A stretch of 64,000 bases of DNA from Actinomadura luzonensis (lineage in GTDB: Bacteria > Actinomycetota > Actinomycetes > Streptosporangiales > Streptosporangiaceae), in assembly GCF_022664455.2 (NCBI RefSeq), contig NZ_JAKRKC020000002.1:744001-808000 (forward strand), in the 5' to 3' direction. Numbering within the stretch: the first letter of the stretch is position 1; every line of letters begins with the position of its first letter. The position numbers and the translations under genes are program-made. Below, piece by piece: positions 15,797 to 23,596 of this stretch. A model generated the notes under the pieces. It had not been told where the DNA came from. It worked only from the letters and a program-made list of their open reading frames with translations, and did no database searches.

Positions 15797-16231
15797 TCAA
15801 GGGCGCGCGGCCGGGCGGGTGCCCGGCTGCATCCTGAAGGAGAACGCCTCCATGAGCGCCTTGTGCCTGGTCTTCTGGACGGCGGCGATGCGCCATTCGC
15901 CGTCCGCCTCCCGGACCAGGGTGTAGGTGGCGAGCTTGCCGAGCCGCCTGGGCTCGCCCTTGGCGACCTCGCCCCGGGTGACCACGACGGCGGCGTCGTC
16001 GCCGTAGCGGCGGATCTCCAGGACGTCCATGACCAGGCGGGTGCCCTTGAGGAAGCTGTCGAACAGCGCCTGGTGGGCGCGGCCGATCTCGGGGCCGCCG
16101 TGGTAGACGGTGCCGGCGAAGGTGACGTCGGTGGCGTCGGCGGTGAAGCAGGCGCCGTAGGCGGCGCCGTCGCCCCGGTTCCAGGCGTCCTGGCTGCGCT
16201 CCAGGACGGCGGTGATGGCGGCGGTGGTCAT
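15797..16231 (-). CDS. SgcJ/EcaC-type SnoaL-like (DUF4440) protein
   Basis: 144 residues of the NTF2-like fold: ITAVLERSQDAWNRGDGAAYGACFTADATDVTFAGTVYHG, then the core GEWRIAAVQKTRHKALM. These SgcJ/EcaC-annotated proteins have no established general reaction. It is divergent from a MarR regulator with a 15-bp dyad in the 93-bp gap, making it the likely target of that regulator. The ATG is inside TGGTCATGG; the ribosome site GGGGCAACGCC is weak. Normal family length. Confidence 0.85.
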   Translation of the reverse strand: MTTAAITAVLERSQDAWNRGDGAAYGACFTADATDVTFAGTVYHGGPEIGRAHQALFDSFLKGTRLVMDVLEIRRYGDDAAVVVTRGEVAKGEPRRLGKLATYTLVREADGEWRIAAVQKTRHKALMEAFSFRMQPGTRPAARP

Positions 16232-16289
16232 GGCGTTGCCCCTATCATGATGACTGCCGGACGGAAGTTACTTCCTCAGAGATTTATCT

Positions 16290-16304
16290 TCTCTTGGGAA
16301 GAGA
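16290..16304. promoter_or_regulatory. Dyad between SgcJ-like gene and MarR gene
   Basis: TCTCTT-GGG-AAGAGA, a perfect 6-bp inverted repeat in an AT-rich intergenic stretch, about 20 bases before the MarR start. It probably acts as the MarR operator overlapping the divergent promoters. Confidence 0.5.
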
Positions 16305-16324
16305 TTAGAGAGCGGGAGGATCGC

Positions 16325-16780
16325 GTGTCAACCACACGAGGGCAGGCGGCGGCGAACCAGGTCTACCGCCGCTACCTCAGCGCGGTGATGCTGCACGGCC
16401 ACGCCGCCGCCAAGGCGTGCGGCCTCGGCGCCACCGACCTGTACGCGCTGAACATCCTCGAACTGGCCGGCGCGATGACCCCCGGCGAGCTGGGCGCCCG
16501 CACGGGGCTGACCACCGGGCCCACCACCCGGCTCATCGACCGCCTGGAGGAGGCCGGCTACGTGCGCCGCGTCCCCGCCGCGGACGACCGCCGCAAGGTC
16601 ATCGTCGAGCCGGTCGGCCGGCCCGCCGGGCTCGACGAGGTCATGGCCCCCGTCCGGCGGAAGGTCGCCGAGATCCTGGCCGGCTACCCGCCGGAGCACC
16701 TGGAGGTCCTGTTCGACTACTTCGACCGCGCCGCAGGCGCCTACCAGGAGGCCGCCGAGCAGCTGCGCGCCGGCTCCTGA
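16325..16780 (+). CDS. MarR-family transcriptional regulator
   Basis: 151 residues with the MarR winged helix (GAMTPGELGARTGLTTGPTTRLIDRLEEAGYVRRVPAADDRRKVIVE). The GTG at 16325 has GGGAGGATC just upstream. The N-terminus (HGHAAAKACGLGATDLYALNILE) is typical for this group. It diverges from the SgcJ-like gene and probably represses it through the 16290 dyad. Confidence 0.9.
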   Translation: MSTTRGQAAANQVYRRYLSAVMLHGHAAAKACGLGATDLYALNILELAGAMTPGELGARTGLTTGPTTRLIDRLEEAGYVRRVPAADDRRKVIVEPVGRPAGLDEVMAPVRRKVAEILAGYPPEHLEVLFDYFDRAAGAYQEAAEQLRAGS

Positions 16781-16893
16781 GGCCAGGGCCGGCGTCCTGG
16801 GCCCGGCGCGGTGTGTCGCCCGTCCCCGGGTGCGGCGGGCAGGCAGCATGGATGCGGCGGGATCACCTACGGCGGCGAGGGGGAACGGACGGC

Positions 16894-17706
16894 ATGCAGG
16901 CGGAGGACGCGGAACTGCCCCGGCGCGAGGGCGAGGCCACGGTGCTCGGCGGCCCGACGGCCGTCATCGACCTCGGCGGCCTGCGCCTCGTCGTGGACCC
17001 GACCTTCGACGACCCCGGCCCGCACGGCTACCTCACCAAGACGCTCGGCCCGGCCGTCCCCGAGCATCGGCTGGGGCCGGTGGACGTGGTGCTGGTCAGC
17101 CACGACGCCCACCCCGACAACCTGGACGAGCGCGGCCGCGCCTTCGCGACGGCCGCGCCGCTGACGCTCACCGTGCCCGGCGCGGCCGGCCGGCTGGGCG
17201 GGCGGGCGGTCGGCCTGGCCCCCTGGACGGCCCTCCCGGTGCCGCGCCAGGACGGCGGCGGCGACCTCACCGTGCTCGCGGTCCCGGCCGTGCACGGGCC
17301 CGAGGACGGCGAACGGGACCCGGAGGGCCACGTCAACTGCGAGGTCACCGGGTTCGTGCTGTCCGGCGAGGGGCTGCCCGCCGTCTACGTCAGCGGCGAC
17401 AACGCCTCGATGCGGGCCGTGGCCGAGATCGCCCGCCGCGTCCCGCGCCTCGACGCGGCGGTGCTCAACGCCGGGGCGGCCCGCGTGCCGGGCAAGTTCC
17501 GGCAGCGGCCGGTGTCGATGGACGCCCGCCGGGTCGCGGCCGCCGCCGCCGTGCTCGGCGTCGCCGTCGTCGTCCCGGCCCACTACGACGGCTGGACGCA
17601 CTTCTCCGAGGGGCGGGCCGAGCTGGAGACCGCCTTCGACGAGGCCGGCCTGTCCGCCCTGCTGCGGGCGCCCGAGCACGGGGCCTGGTCGCCGCTCCGC
17701 CCATGA
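16894..17706 (+). CDS. MBL-fold metallo-hydrolase (UlaG-like)
   Basis: 270 residues. Metal-binding loop VDVVLVSHDAHPDNLDERG follows the HDxHxDNLD variant of the UlaG-like group; later ligands lie in VPAVHGPEDGE, VYVSGDNASM and VVPAHYDGWTHF. The reaction is unknown. GCGAGGGGG precedes the ATG. Spaced about 110 bp after the MarR gene on the same strand, so it might be co-transcribed. Downstream it converges on an SDR gene across a 66-bp gap with three CCGGCCG copies. Confidence 0.87.
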   Translation: MQAEDAELPRREGEATVLGGPTAVIDLGGLRLVVDPTFDDPGPHGYLTKTLGPAVPEHRLGPVDVVLVSHDAHPDNLDERGRAFATAAPLTLTVPGAAGRLGGRAVGLAPWTALPVPRQDGGGDLTVLAVPAVHGPEDGERDPEGHVNCEVTGFVLSGEGLPAVYVSGDNASMRAVAEIARRVPRLDAAVLNAGAARVPGKFRQRPVSMDARRVAAAAAVLGVAVVVPAHYDGWTHFSEGRAELETAFDEAGLSALLRAPEHGAWSPLRP

Positions 17707-17772
17707 GCCGCGCGCACCGGCCGGGCGAACCGGCCGGGCGCACCGGCCGCGAGGACGGGTCGCGCGGGCGGG

Positions 17773-18504
17773 TCAGCGGGTGGTGAACGCGCCGCCGTTG
17801 ACGTGGATGGTCTGGCCGGTGATGTGGCGGGCGCCCGGCGAGGCGAGGAAGAACACCGTCTCGGCGAGGTCGCCGGGGGTGCCCGGCCGTTTGAGCAGCG
17901 TCTCCTCCACCAGGGCCCGGTGGCGTTCCGCCGTCATGCCGTCGCCGAAGAAGGCGGTGCCGGCGACGTAGCCGGAGGAGATGACGTTGCAGGTGACGTC
18001 GCGCGGGCCGAGGTCGGCGGCGAGGGTGGCGTTCCAGGCGGCCAGCGCCGCCTTGGCGGCGCCGTAGGAGCCGCCGCGGCGCTCGGCGCCGATCGAGCCG
18101 ATGCTGACGACCGTGCCGCCGCGCGCGAGCCGGTCGCGGAAGGCGGCCGTGGTGAGGACGGCGGTGAGCACGTTCGCCGACACGCTGGCCAGCCACTCCC
18201 GCGCGACCGCCTCCAGCGGCGGCGTCCCGGTGTCCGGCGCCGGCGGCAGGCCGCCCGCCGCGTTGACGAGCACGTCGAGCGAGCCGGCCAGCTCCGTGGC
18301 CAGCTCCGCGGCCAGTGCCGCGACCTGGCCGGGCTGCGAGGCGTCGCAGGCCACGCCGCGCACGCCCAGCTCGGCGGCGGCGGGGGCGACGGTGTCCGGG
18401 CGGCGGCCGGTGATGACGACCTCCGCGCCGTCGGCGGCGAAGCGGGCGGCGACGGCCCGGCCGATGCCGCTGGTGCCGCCGGTGACGAGGACGGTCCTGC
18501 CCAT
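17773..18504 (-). CDS. SDR-family oxidoreductase
   Basis: 243 residues of the classical short-chain dehydrogenase family: nucleotide motif VLVTGGTSGIGRAVAARFA, NAAG at about 86-89, catalytic Ser in VVSIGSIGAERRGG and Y-x-x-x-K as YGAAK. GGAGGGATC precedes the ATG at 18504. It diverges from a MarR regulator with a perfect dyad between them. The NADP preference suggested by the Arg after GGT...ITGRR is inference. The substrate is unknown. Confidence 0.88.
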   Translation of the reverse strand: MGRTVLVTGGTSGIGRAVAARFAADGAEVVITGRRPDTVAPAAAELGVRGVACDASQPGQVAALAAELATELAGSLDVLVNAAGGLPPAPDTGTPPLEAVAREWLASVSANVLTAVLTTAAFRDRLARGGTVVSIGSIGAERRGGSYGAAKAALAAWNATLAADLGPRDVTCNVISSGYVAGTAFFGDGMTAERHRALVEETLLKRPGTPGDLAETVFFLASPGARHITGQTIHVNGGAFTTR

Positions 18505-18527
18505 GATCCCTCCGATCGTCCGGTAAC

Positions 18528-18541
18528 GTTTAGCCCTAAAC
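18528..18541. promoter_or_regulatory. MarR operator candidate
   Basis: GTTTAG-CC-CTAAAC, a perfect 14-bp dyad in the 55-bp gap between the divergent SDR and MarR genes, 18 bases before the MarR start. Confidence 0.6.
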
Positions 18542-18559
18542 ATAGCGGAGGATCACGAG

Positions 18560-19099
18560 ATGGCGGAAACCGCCCCCACCAGTCCCGCGGAGATCGCGGC
18601 CGCCTGGCAGCGCGAGCGCCCCGGCACGCCGACCGGCTCCATCGAGGTCGTGACGCCCATCTGGCGGCTGGCCAAGATGTTCGCCGACGACCGCGCCCGG
18701 GTGCTGCGCGCCGCCGGGATCGACGCGGCCACGCTCGACCTGCTGTCGGTGATCCGCCGGTCCGGGCCGCCGTACCGGCTGAGCACCCGCGAGCTGGCCC
18801 GCCGCACGCTGGTCACGGCCGGCGCGATCTCGCAGCGGGTGGCCAGGGCCGAGAGCGCGGGGCTGATCAGGCGCGCCCCCGGCGGCGACGGGCGCAGGAG
18901 CGTCCTGGTGTCGCTGACCGAGGAGGGGCACGCGCTCATCGAGCGCTCGGTGGACCAGGTGCTCGGACGGGAGGCGTCCCTGGTCGCGGGGCTGAGCGAG
19001 GAGGAGCGGGCGACGCTCGCCGGGCTGCTGGAGAAGCTGACCGCGGACGTGCGCCGCAGGATGGCGGCGCCGCCCGGCGGCGAGGGACGGGTCAGCTGA
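18560..19099 (+). CDS. MarR-family transcriptional regulator
   Basis: 179 residues with a longer N-terminal arm (about 40 residues, IAAAWQRERPGTPTGSIEVV) than most MarR proteins. This extension is characteristic of a subfamily including HpaR/UrtR-like regulators with an ordered N-terminal helix. The core is PYRLSTRELARRTLVTAGAISQRVARAESAGLIRRAPGGDGRRSVLVSLT. GGAGGATCACGAG precedes the ATG. It likely autoregulates and controls the divergent SDR through the 18528 dyad. Its stop overlaps the convergent GH51 gene by 8 bp. Confidence 0.9.
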   Translation: MAETAPTSPAEIAAAWQRERPGTPTGSIEVVTPIWRLAKMFADDRARVLRAAGIDAATLDLLSVIRRSGPPYRLSTRELARRTLVTAGAISQRVARAESAGLIRRAPGGDGRRSVLVSLTEEGHALIERSVDQVLGREASLVAGLSEEERATLAGLLEKLTADVRRRMAAPPGGEGRVS

Positions 19100-20618
19100 G
19101 CGCGCCCTCGACGGTGATGAAGGAGTGGGCGGGCAGGCGCACCCGCAGGCCCTTGGCGGTCGGGGTGACCTCGTGCGGGCGGGGGGCGACGGCGTCCGGC
19201 GCGTCGGGGGTGTTGTGGTCCTGGAGCCTGGCGGCGGTCAGGACGCGCGCCCGCACATCGGTCAGCGTGCCGCCCCGCAGGTCCAGCTCGACGTCGGCGG
19301 GCTCGTCGGCGTCCAGGTTGGACAGGGAGAACAGGGCGCGGCCGGCCTTGCGGCTGGCCGACAGCGAGACGGTGGCCAGCGTGTCCGTCCCGACCGCGCG
19401 CGTGGGCAGGCCGTCGGGCAGGTCCACGCGCAGCGAGGCGGCGTCCTGGTGGCCCTTGTTCATCTCGAACACGTGGTAGGTGGGGGTCAGGACGAGCGCC
19501 TTCGTGTCCGGGTCGGTGAGGATCATGGCCTGGAGCACGTTGACGGTCTGCGCGATGTTGGCCATGACCAGGCGGGCCGCGTGGCGGTGGAAGACGTCGA
19601 GGTGCAGGCTCGCGACGAGGGCGTCGCGCAGCGTGTTCTGCTGGTGCAGGAAGCCGGGCTCGGTGCCGGGCTCGACGTTCCACCAGGTGCCCCACTCGTC
19701 CAGCACCAGGCCGACGCTCCTGCCGGGGTCGTAGCAGTCCATGACGTTGGAGTGGCCGATGATCAGCTCCTCCACGCGGGCGGCCTGGACCATCGTGCGG
19801 TAGTGGTCGCCGGCGTCGAAGACGGTGGCGTTGCCCTTGTCCTGCCAGGTGCCGGGGATCGTGTAGTAGTGGAAGGAGACCGCCTGCATGAACGGCTGCG
19901 GGCGGTAGGCGCAGCCCGGCTCGCCGAGCTGCTTCATCAGCGTCTCGGTCCAGGCGTAGTCGGCGCCGTTGGCGCCGGCCGCGATGCGGTAGAGCCGGTT
20001 GTCGCCGTGGTCGCGGCAGTAGGTGCCGAAGCGGCGGGCCTCGGCGGCGTACTGCTCGGCGCGCATGTGGCCGCCGCAGCCCCACGCCTCGTTGCCGAGC
20101 CCCCAGAAGCGGACCCGCCACGGCTGCTCGCGGCCGTTCTGCTTGCGCAGCCGCACCATCGGCGAGTCGCCGTCGCGGGTCAGGTACTCGACCCAGTCGC
20201 TCATCTCCCTGACCGTGCCGGAGCCGACGTTGCCGCTGATGTACGGCTCCGCCCCCAGCAGCTCGCACAGCGCCATGAACTCGTGGGTGCCGAAGTGGTT
20301 GTTCTCCTCGACGTTGCCCCAGTGGGTGTTGACCATGGAGGGGCGGCGGTCCTTGGGGCCGATGCCGTCCGTCCAGTGGTACTCGTCGGCGAAGCAGCCG
20401 CCCGGCCAGCGCAGGTTGGGGATGTCCAGGGCGCGCAGGGCCTCCACCACGTCGAGGCGGATGCCGCCCTCGTTGGGCAGCTCGCTGTCCTCGCCGACGT
20501 AGAAGCCGCCGTAGATGCAGCGGCCCAGGTGCTCGGCGAAGTGGCCGTACAGGTGGCGGCTGATCACGGGGCCGGGGACGTCGAGGTTGACGACGGCGGG
20601 CACGACGGTAACGGTCAT
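19092..20618 (-). CDS. abfA: Intracellular alpha-L-arabinofuranosidase, GH51
   Basis: 508 residues, normal for bacterial GH51. Signatures: ISRHLYGHFAEHLGRCIYGG, NLRWPGGCFADEYHW, acid/base Glu in FWGLGNEAWGCGGHM, nucleophile Glu in LVLDEWGTWWN, and a C-terminal beta-sandwich ending in RLPAHSFITVEGALS. It removes terminal arabinofuranosyl units from arabino-oligosaccharides; there is no signal peptide, so it is cytosolic. CAGCGAGGT lies before the ATG. A TTTATCGATAAA palindrome 42 bases upstream suggests LacI-type control. No arabinose transporter is adjacent. Confidence 0.95.
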   Translation of the reverse strand: MTVTVVPAVVNLDVPGPVISRHLYGHFAEHLGRCIYGGFYVGEDSELPNEGGIRLDVVEALRALDIPNLRWPGGCFADEYHWTDGIGPKDRRPSMVNTHWGNVEENNHFGTHEFMALCELLGAEPYISGNVGSGTVREMSDWVEYLTRDGDSPMVRLRKQNGREQPWRVRFWGLGNEAWGCGGHMRAEQYAAEARRFGTYCRDHGDNRLYRIAAGANGADYAWTETLMKQLGEPGCAYRPQPFMQAVSFHYYTIPGTWQDKGNATVFDAGDHYRTMVQAARVEELIIGHSNVMDCYDPGRSVGLVLDEWGTWWNVEPGTEPGFLHQQNTLRDALVASLHLDVFHRHAARLVMANIAQTVNVLQAMILTDPDTKALVLTPTYHVFEMNKGHQDAASLRVDLPDGLPTRAVGTDTLATVSLSASRKAGRALFSLSNLDADEPADVELDLRGGTLTDVRARVLTAARLQDHNTPDAPDAVAPRPHEVTPTAKGLRVRLPAHSFITVEGALS

Positions 20619-20659
20619 CGGTGCGGGACCTCGCTGGTAGAAGGGGGTGAGAGGGGTAC

Positions 20660-20671
20660 TTTATCGATAAA
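20660..20671. promoter_or_regulatory. LacI-type operator upstream of abfA
   Basis: TTTATCGATAAA, a perfect 12-bp palindrome centred on CG, in the promoter region of the arabinofuranosidase gene. The central CG and AT-rich arms are typical of LacI/PurR-family sites. No LacI gene lies in the window, so the regulator acts in trans. Confidence 0.6.
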
Positions 20672-20769
20672 CGTGCCGGTGAAACGGGATCACTCTACAG
20701 GCCGGCTGGACCGATCACCGGAGGCGGCCCCACGCTGTGGGACGGGCGGCCGGAGGCGCTGAGCGCCGG

Positions 20770-21147
20770 TCAGGGGGCGCCGGTGCGGTACGCCTGGCGG
20801 CTGGCCTCGATGTGCGGGACGTGCTCGACGGCCCAGCCGGCGAGGGCCAGCGCGGGCGGGATGAGGCTCTTTCCGGTGGGCGTCAGGGCGTACTCGACGC
20901 GGGGCGGCACCTCGGCGTGCACCGTGCGCGAGACGAGGCCGTCGCGTTCGAGGTTGCGCAGCGTCAGGGTCAGCATGCGCTGGGAGATGCCGGGGATCTG
21001 CTGGTGCAGGTCGGTGAAGCGGAGGGTGCCCTGGTCGAGGGTGGCCACGACCAGCAGGGTCCACTTGTTGCAGATGCGGTCGAGGATGGCGCGGATCGTC
21101 CGGCCGCCGTCGCCCCGGATCATGCAGGTGTGCTCGTAGTCGGACAT
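20770..21147 (-). CDS. HxlR-family transcriptional regulator
   Basis: 125 residues with the HxlR winged helix: AILDRICNKWTLLVVATLDQGTLRFTDLHQQIPGISQRMLTLTLRNLERDGLV. The ATG at 21147 is preceded by GGGAGCTGTC and gives MSDYEHTCMIRGDG, with one conserved N-terminal Cys as in many redox- or quinone-sensing HxlR proteins. It diverges from a DoxX gene with two dyads between. Such pairs often answer to electrophiles or quinones; here that is inference. Confidence 0.9.
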   Translation of the reverse strand: MSDYEHTCMIRGDGGRTIRAILDRICNKWTLLVVATLDQGTLRFTDLHQQIPGISQRMLTLTLRNLERDGLVSRTVHAEVPPRVEYALTPTGKSLIPPALALAGWAVEHVPHIEASRQAYRTGAP

Positions 21148-21167
21148 GACAGCTCCCTGTGCGTTAC

Positions 21168-21222
21168 GCACATCTATGTGCCTTTTGTAAGCCCTTCGAT
21201 AGTGACGCATCATGGGGTCACT
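21168..21222. promoter_or_regulatory. Two dyads in the HxlR-DoxX intergenic region
   Basis: GCACAT-CT-ATGTGC (21168-21181) is perfect, and AGTGAC-N10-GTCACT (21201-21222) is a second inverted repeat. Both lie in the 110-bp gap between divergent genes and are candidate HxlR operators. Confidence 0.5.
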
Positions 21223-21257
21223 TACGACCGGTAACCATGCTTTCGAGGTGCTGTTTC

Positions 21258-21626
21258 ATGGAGATCGCCTACTGGATCGTCGCCGGCCTCCTGGCCGTGT
21301 TCTACCTCTACGCGGGCGGCAAGAAGGTCGCGCAGAGCCAGGAGCGGCTGCGGCCGATGATGGGCTGGGTGGACACCGTGCCGATGCCGTTCGTGCGGGT
21401 GATCGGGGCGCTGGAGGTGCTCGGCGCGGCCGGGCTGGTCCTGCCGCCGCTCACCGGCGTCGCGCCCTGGCTCGCCGTCGCGGCGGCGATCGGGTACGTG
21501 CTGATCCAGGTCGGCGGCATCGCGGTGCACCTGAGCCGCGGCGAGGCCCGGGTGATCTGGCTCAACGTCGTGCTGCTGGCGGCCGCGGCGGTGGCCGCCT
21601 GGCTCGGCGGCGCTTCGTGGGCGTGA
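21258..21626 (+). CDS. DoxX-family membrane protein
   Basis: 122 residues with four membrane helices: YWIVAGLLAVFYLYAGGKK, VRVIGALEVLGAAGLVLPPL, WLAVAAAIGYVLIQVGGIAVHL, VIWLNVVLLAAAAVAAWL. The YAGGKK and ALEVLGA motifs are typical of the DoxX_2 group. The biochemical role is unclear; family members are linked to thiol or redox stress. GAGGTG precedes the ATG. Probably controlled by the divergent HxlR regulator. Confidence 0.85.
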   Translation: MEIAYWIVAGLLAVFYLYAGGKKVAQSQERLRPMMGWVDTVPMPFVRVIGALEVLGAAGLVLPPLTGVAPWLAVAAAIGYVLIQVGGIAVHLSRGEARVIWLNVVLLAAAAVAAWLGGASWA

Positions 21627-21635
21627 CCGGAGCCG

Positions 21636-23450
21636 TCACTCGCTCCGGCCGGCCAGGTTGCGCACCCAGGCCGAGACGCCCTGCATGAGGACGTCCAGCT
21701 CCCGGCGCAGCTCGGCGTTCTCCCGTTGCAGGTCGGCGTTGCGCCTGAGCAGGTCGGCGTGCTCGGCGCGCAGCCGGGCGGTGTCGTCGGCAGGGCCGGC
21801 CGGCCAGGCGGACGCGGGCTCGGCGTGCCTGCCGTGCCCACCGTGGACCGGCGCGGGGGAGCGGAAGGCGTCCGGCCACGGGCCCAGCTCCTCGTGGCCG
21901 ATGCGGGCGGACGGCCGGAACATCGGCGCGACGGGCTCCGGCCCGGGCTCGGGTTCCGGCGAGTGAAGGGCGGCGGGCACAGCGGCGGGCACAGCGGCGG
22001 GCACAGCGGCGGGCACAGCGGGCGGGGCGGCGGGGGCCGCGGGCGCGGTGGCGGGACGGTGCTTCGGCAGGGTCAGCGTCACCAGCGCGGCCACCAGCGC
22101 CACGCCGCACCCCACCAGCAACGTCGTGCGGAACCCGGCCTCCGACGGCAGCACCCGCCCGCCCGCCGTCACCGTGAGCTGCGACAGGATGACGCCGACC
22201 ACCGCCGCGGACACCGAGGTGCCGATGGAGCGCATCAGGGTGTTGAAGCCGTTGGCGGAGGCGGTCTCGCGCTGCGGGACGGCGCCCATGATCAGCGCGG
22301 GCATCGCGCCGTAGGCCAGGCCGACGCCCACGGTGCCGACGCTGCTGGCGATCATCAGTCCCCACGTCCAGCCCATCAGCCCGTACGAGGCCCCGTACCC
22401 GAGCGCGATGACCAGCGCGCCGGCGAACAGGGTCGTCCTCGGCCCGCGCGCCGCCGACAGCTTGGCGCCCAGCCCGGAGACCGCCATCATCATCAGCCCG
22501 GACGGCGCCAGCCAGAGCCCGGCGGCCAGCATCGACTGCCCGAGGCCGTACCCGGTGGCCTCGGGAAGCTGGAGGATCTGGATGACCACCAGCGACTGGG
22601 CGTACATGGCGAAGCCGACCAGGACTGAGGCGACGTTGGTGAGCAGGACCTGGGGGCGGGCGGTGGTCCGCAGGTCCACCAGCGGGTCGCGGGCGCGCAG
22701 CTCCCACACGCCCCACAGCAGCAGCACGACGACGGCCGCGGCGAACAGCCCGAGCGTGGTGCCGCTGGTCCAGCCCCAGCCGGCGCCCTTGGAGACGCCG
22801 AGCAGCAGGCAGACCAGCGCGGTCCCGAGGCCGAGCGCGCCGGCGAGGTCGAGGCGGCCGCGCTCGTCGCGGCGGCGGCCGGGCGTGGCCGGGACGAGCA
22901 GCCAGATCAGCCCGGCGACCAGCAGGCTCAGCGCGGCCGAGCCCCAGAACAGCACCCGCCAGTCGGCGTACTCGGCGACGGCGGCGGAGATCGGCAGCCC
23001 GAGCGCGCCGCCGATGCCCATCGACGAGCTCATGAGCGCGATCGCCGGGCCGACCCGCTTGGGCGGCAGCAGGTCGCGCAGCGCGCTCACGCCGAGCGGG
23101 ATCATGCCGACGCCGAGCCCCTGGAGGCCGCGTCCGACGATCATCGGGATCAGCGAGCCGGCCAGCGCGCACACCGCCGAGCCGGCGATCAGCGGGACCG
23201 AGCAGGCGAGCATCAGGCGGCGCTTGCCGTAGAGGTCGCCGAGCTTGCCCACGACGGGGGTGGCGACCGCGCCCACCAGCAGCGTCACGGTGATCACCCA
23301 GGACGTGTCGGCCGCGTCGGCGTGGAGCAGCCGGGGCAGCTCGCCGACCAGCGGCACCACCAGCGTCTGCATGAGCGAGCCGACGACGCCGGCCACGGCG
23401 AGCACGCTGACGATGCCGCCGCCGGAGCGCGAGGTAGGCGCGGAGTGCAC
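21636..23450 (-). CDS. MFS (DHA2/EmrB-type) exporter with C-terminal coiled coil
   Basis: 604 residues. The first about 470 form a 14-helix DHA2 drug:H+ antiporter (SWVITVTLLVGAVATPVVGKLGDLYGKRR is motif A; LGVGMIPLGVSALRDLLP; GLPISAAVAEYADWRVLFW is the motif C region). Unusually, it continues with a Pro/Ala repeat (PAAVPAAVPAAVPAA), a Pro-rich linker and a heptad-rich coiled coil (LRAEHADLLRRNADLQRENA onward) near the end. The GTG at 23450 is preferred because AAGGGGAC precedes it. A TATAGT -10-like element lies upstream on the minus strand. The substrate is unknown. Confidence 0.88.
   Translation of the reverse strand: MHSAPTSRSGGGIVSVLAVAGVVGSLMQTLVVPLVGELPRLLHADAADTSWVITVTLLVGAVATPVVGKLGDLYGKRRLMLACSVPLIAGSAVCALAGSLIPMIVGRGLQGLGVGMIPLGVSALRDLLPPKRVGPAIALMSSSMGIGGALGLPISAAVAEYADWRVLFWGSAALSLLVAGLIWLLVPATPGRRRDERGRLDLAGALGLGTALVCLLLGVSKGAGWGWTSGTTLGLFAAAVVVLLLWGVWELRARDPLVDLRTTARPQVLLTNVASVLVGFAMYAQSLVVIQILQLPEATGYGLGQSMLAAGLWLAPSGLMMMAVSGLGAKLSAARGPRTTLFAGALVIALGYGASYGLMGWTWGLMIASSVGTVGVGLAYGAMPALIMGAVPQRETASANGFNTLMRSIGTSVSAAVVGVILSQLTVTAGGRVLPSEAGFRTTLLVGCGVALVAALVTLTLPKHRPATAPAAPAAPPAVPAAVPAAVPAAVPAALHSPEPEPGPEPVAPMFRPSARIGHEELGPWPDAFRSPAPVHGGHGRHAEPASAWPAGPADDTARLRAEHADLLRRNADLQRENAELRRELDVLMQGVSAWVRNLAGRSE
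21971..22020. repeat. 12-bp tandem repeat within the MFS exporter gene
   Basis: Four tandem copies of CGGCGGGCACAG on the + strand encode (VPAA)n in the linker after the last membrane helix. In frame, so copy-number change would alter only linker length. Confidence 0.8.
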
Positions 23451-23596
23451 TGAACGTCCCCTTTTTACCTTAAAGTCCGAATGCACTATACACACGGCAT
23501 GCAGGGTGCACAGTCGGCCCCTGGGCGCCGGAACGCATCGCGGCGGCCCTGGCCGGGTAGGGCTTCCGATGGTTGTGGCCATCGGGGGAGGTCACC

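Noticed and set aside
16290..16304. The TCTCTT/AAGAGA dyad as an intrinsic terminator
   Set aside because: It lies between divergent promoters rather than after a gene, and has no T-tract.
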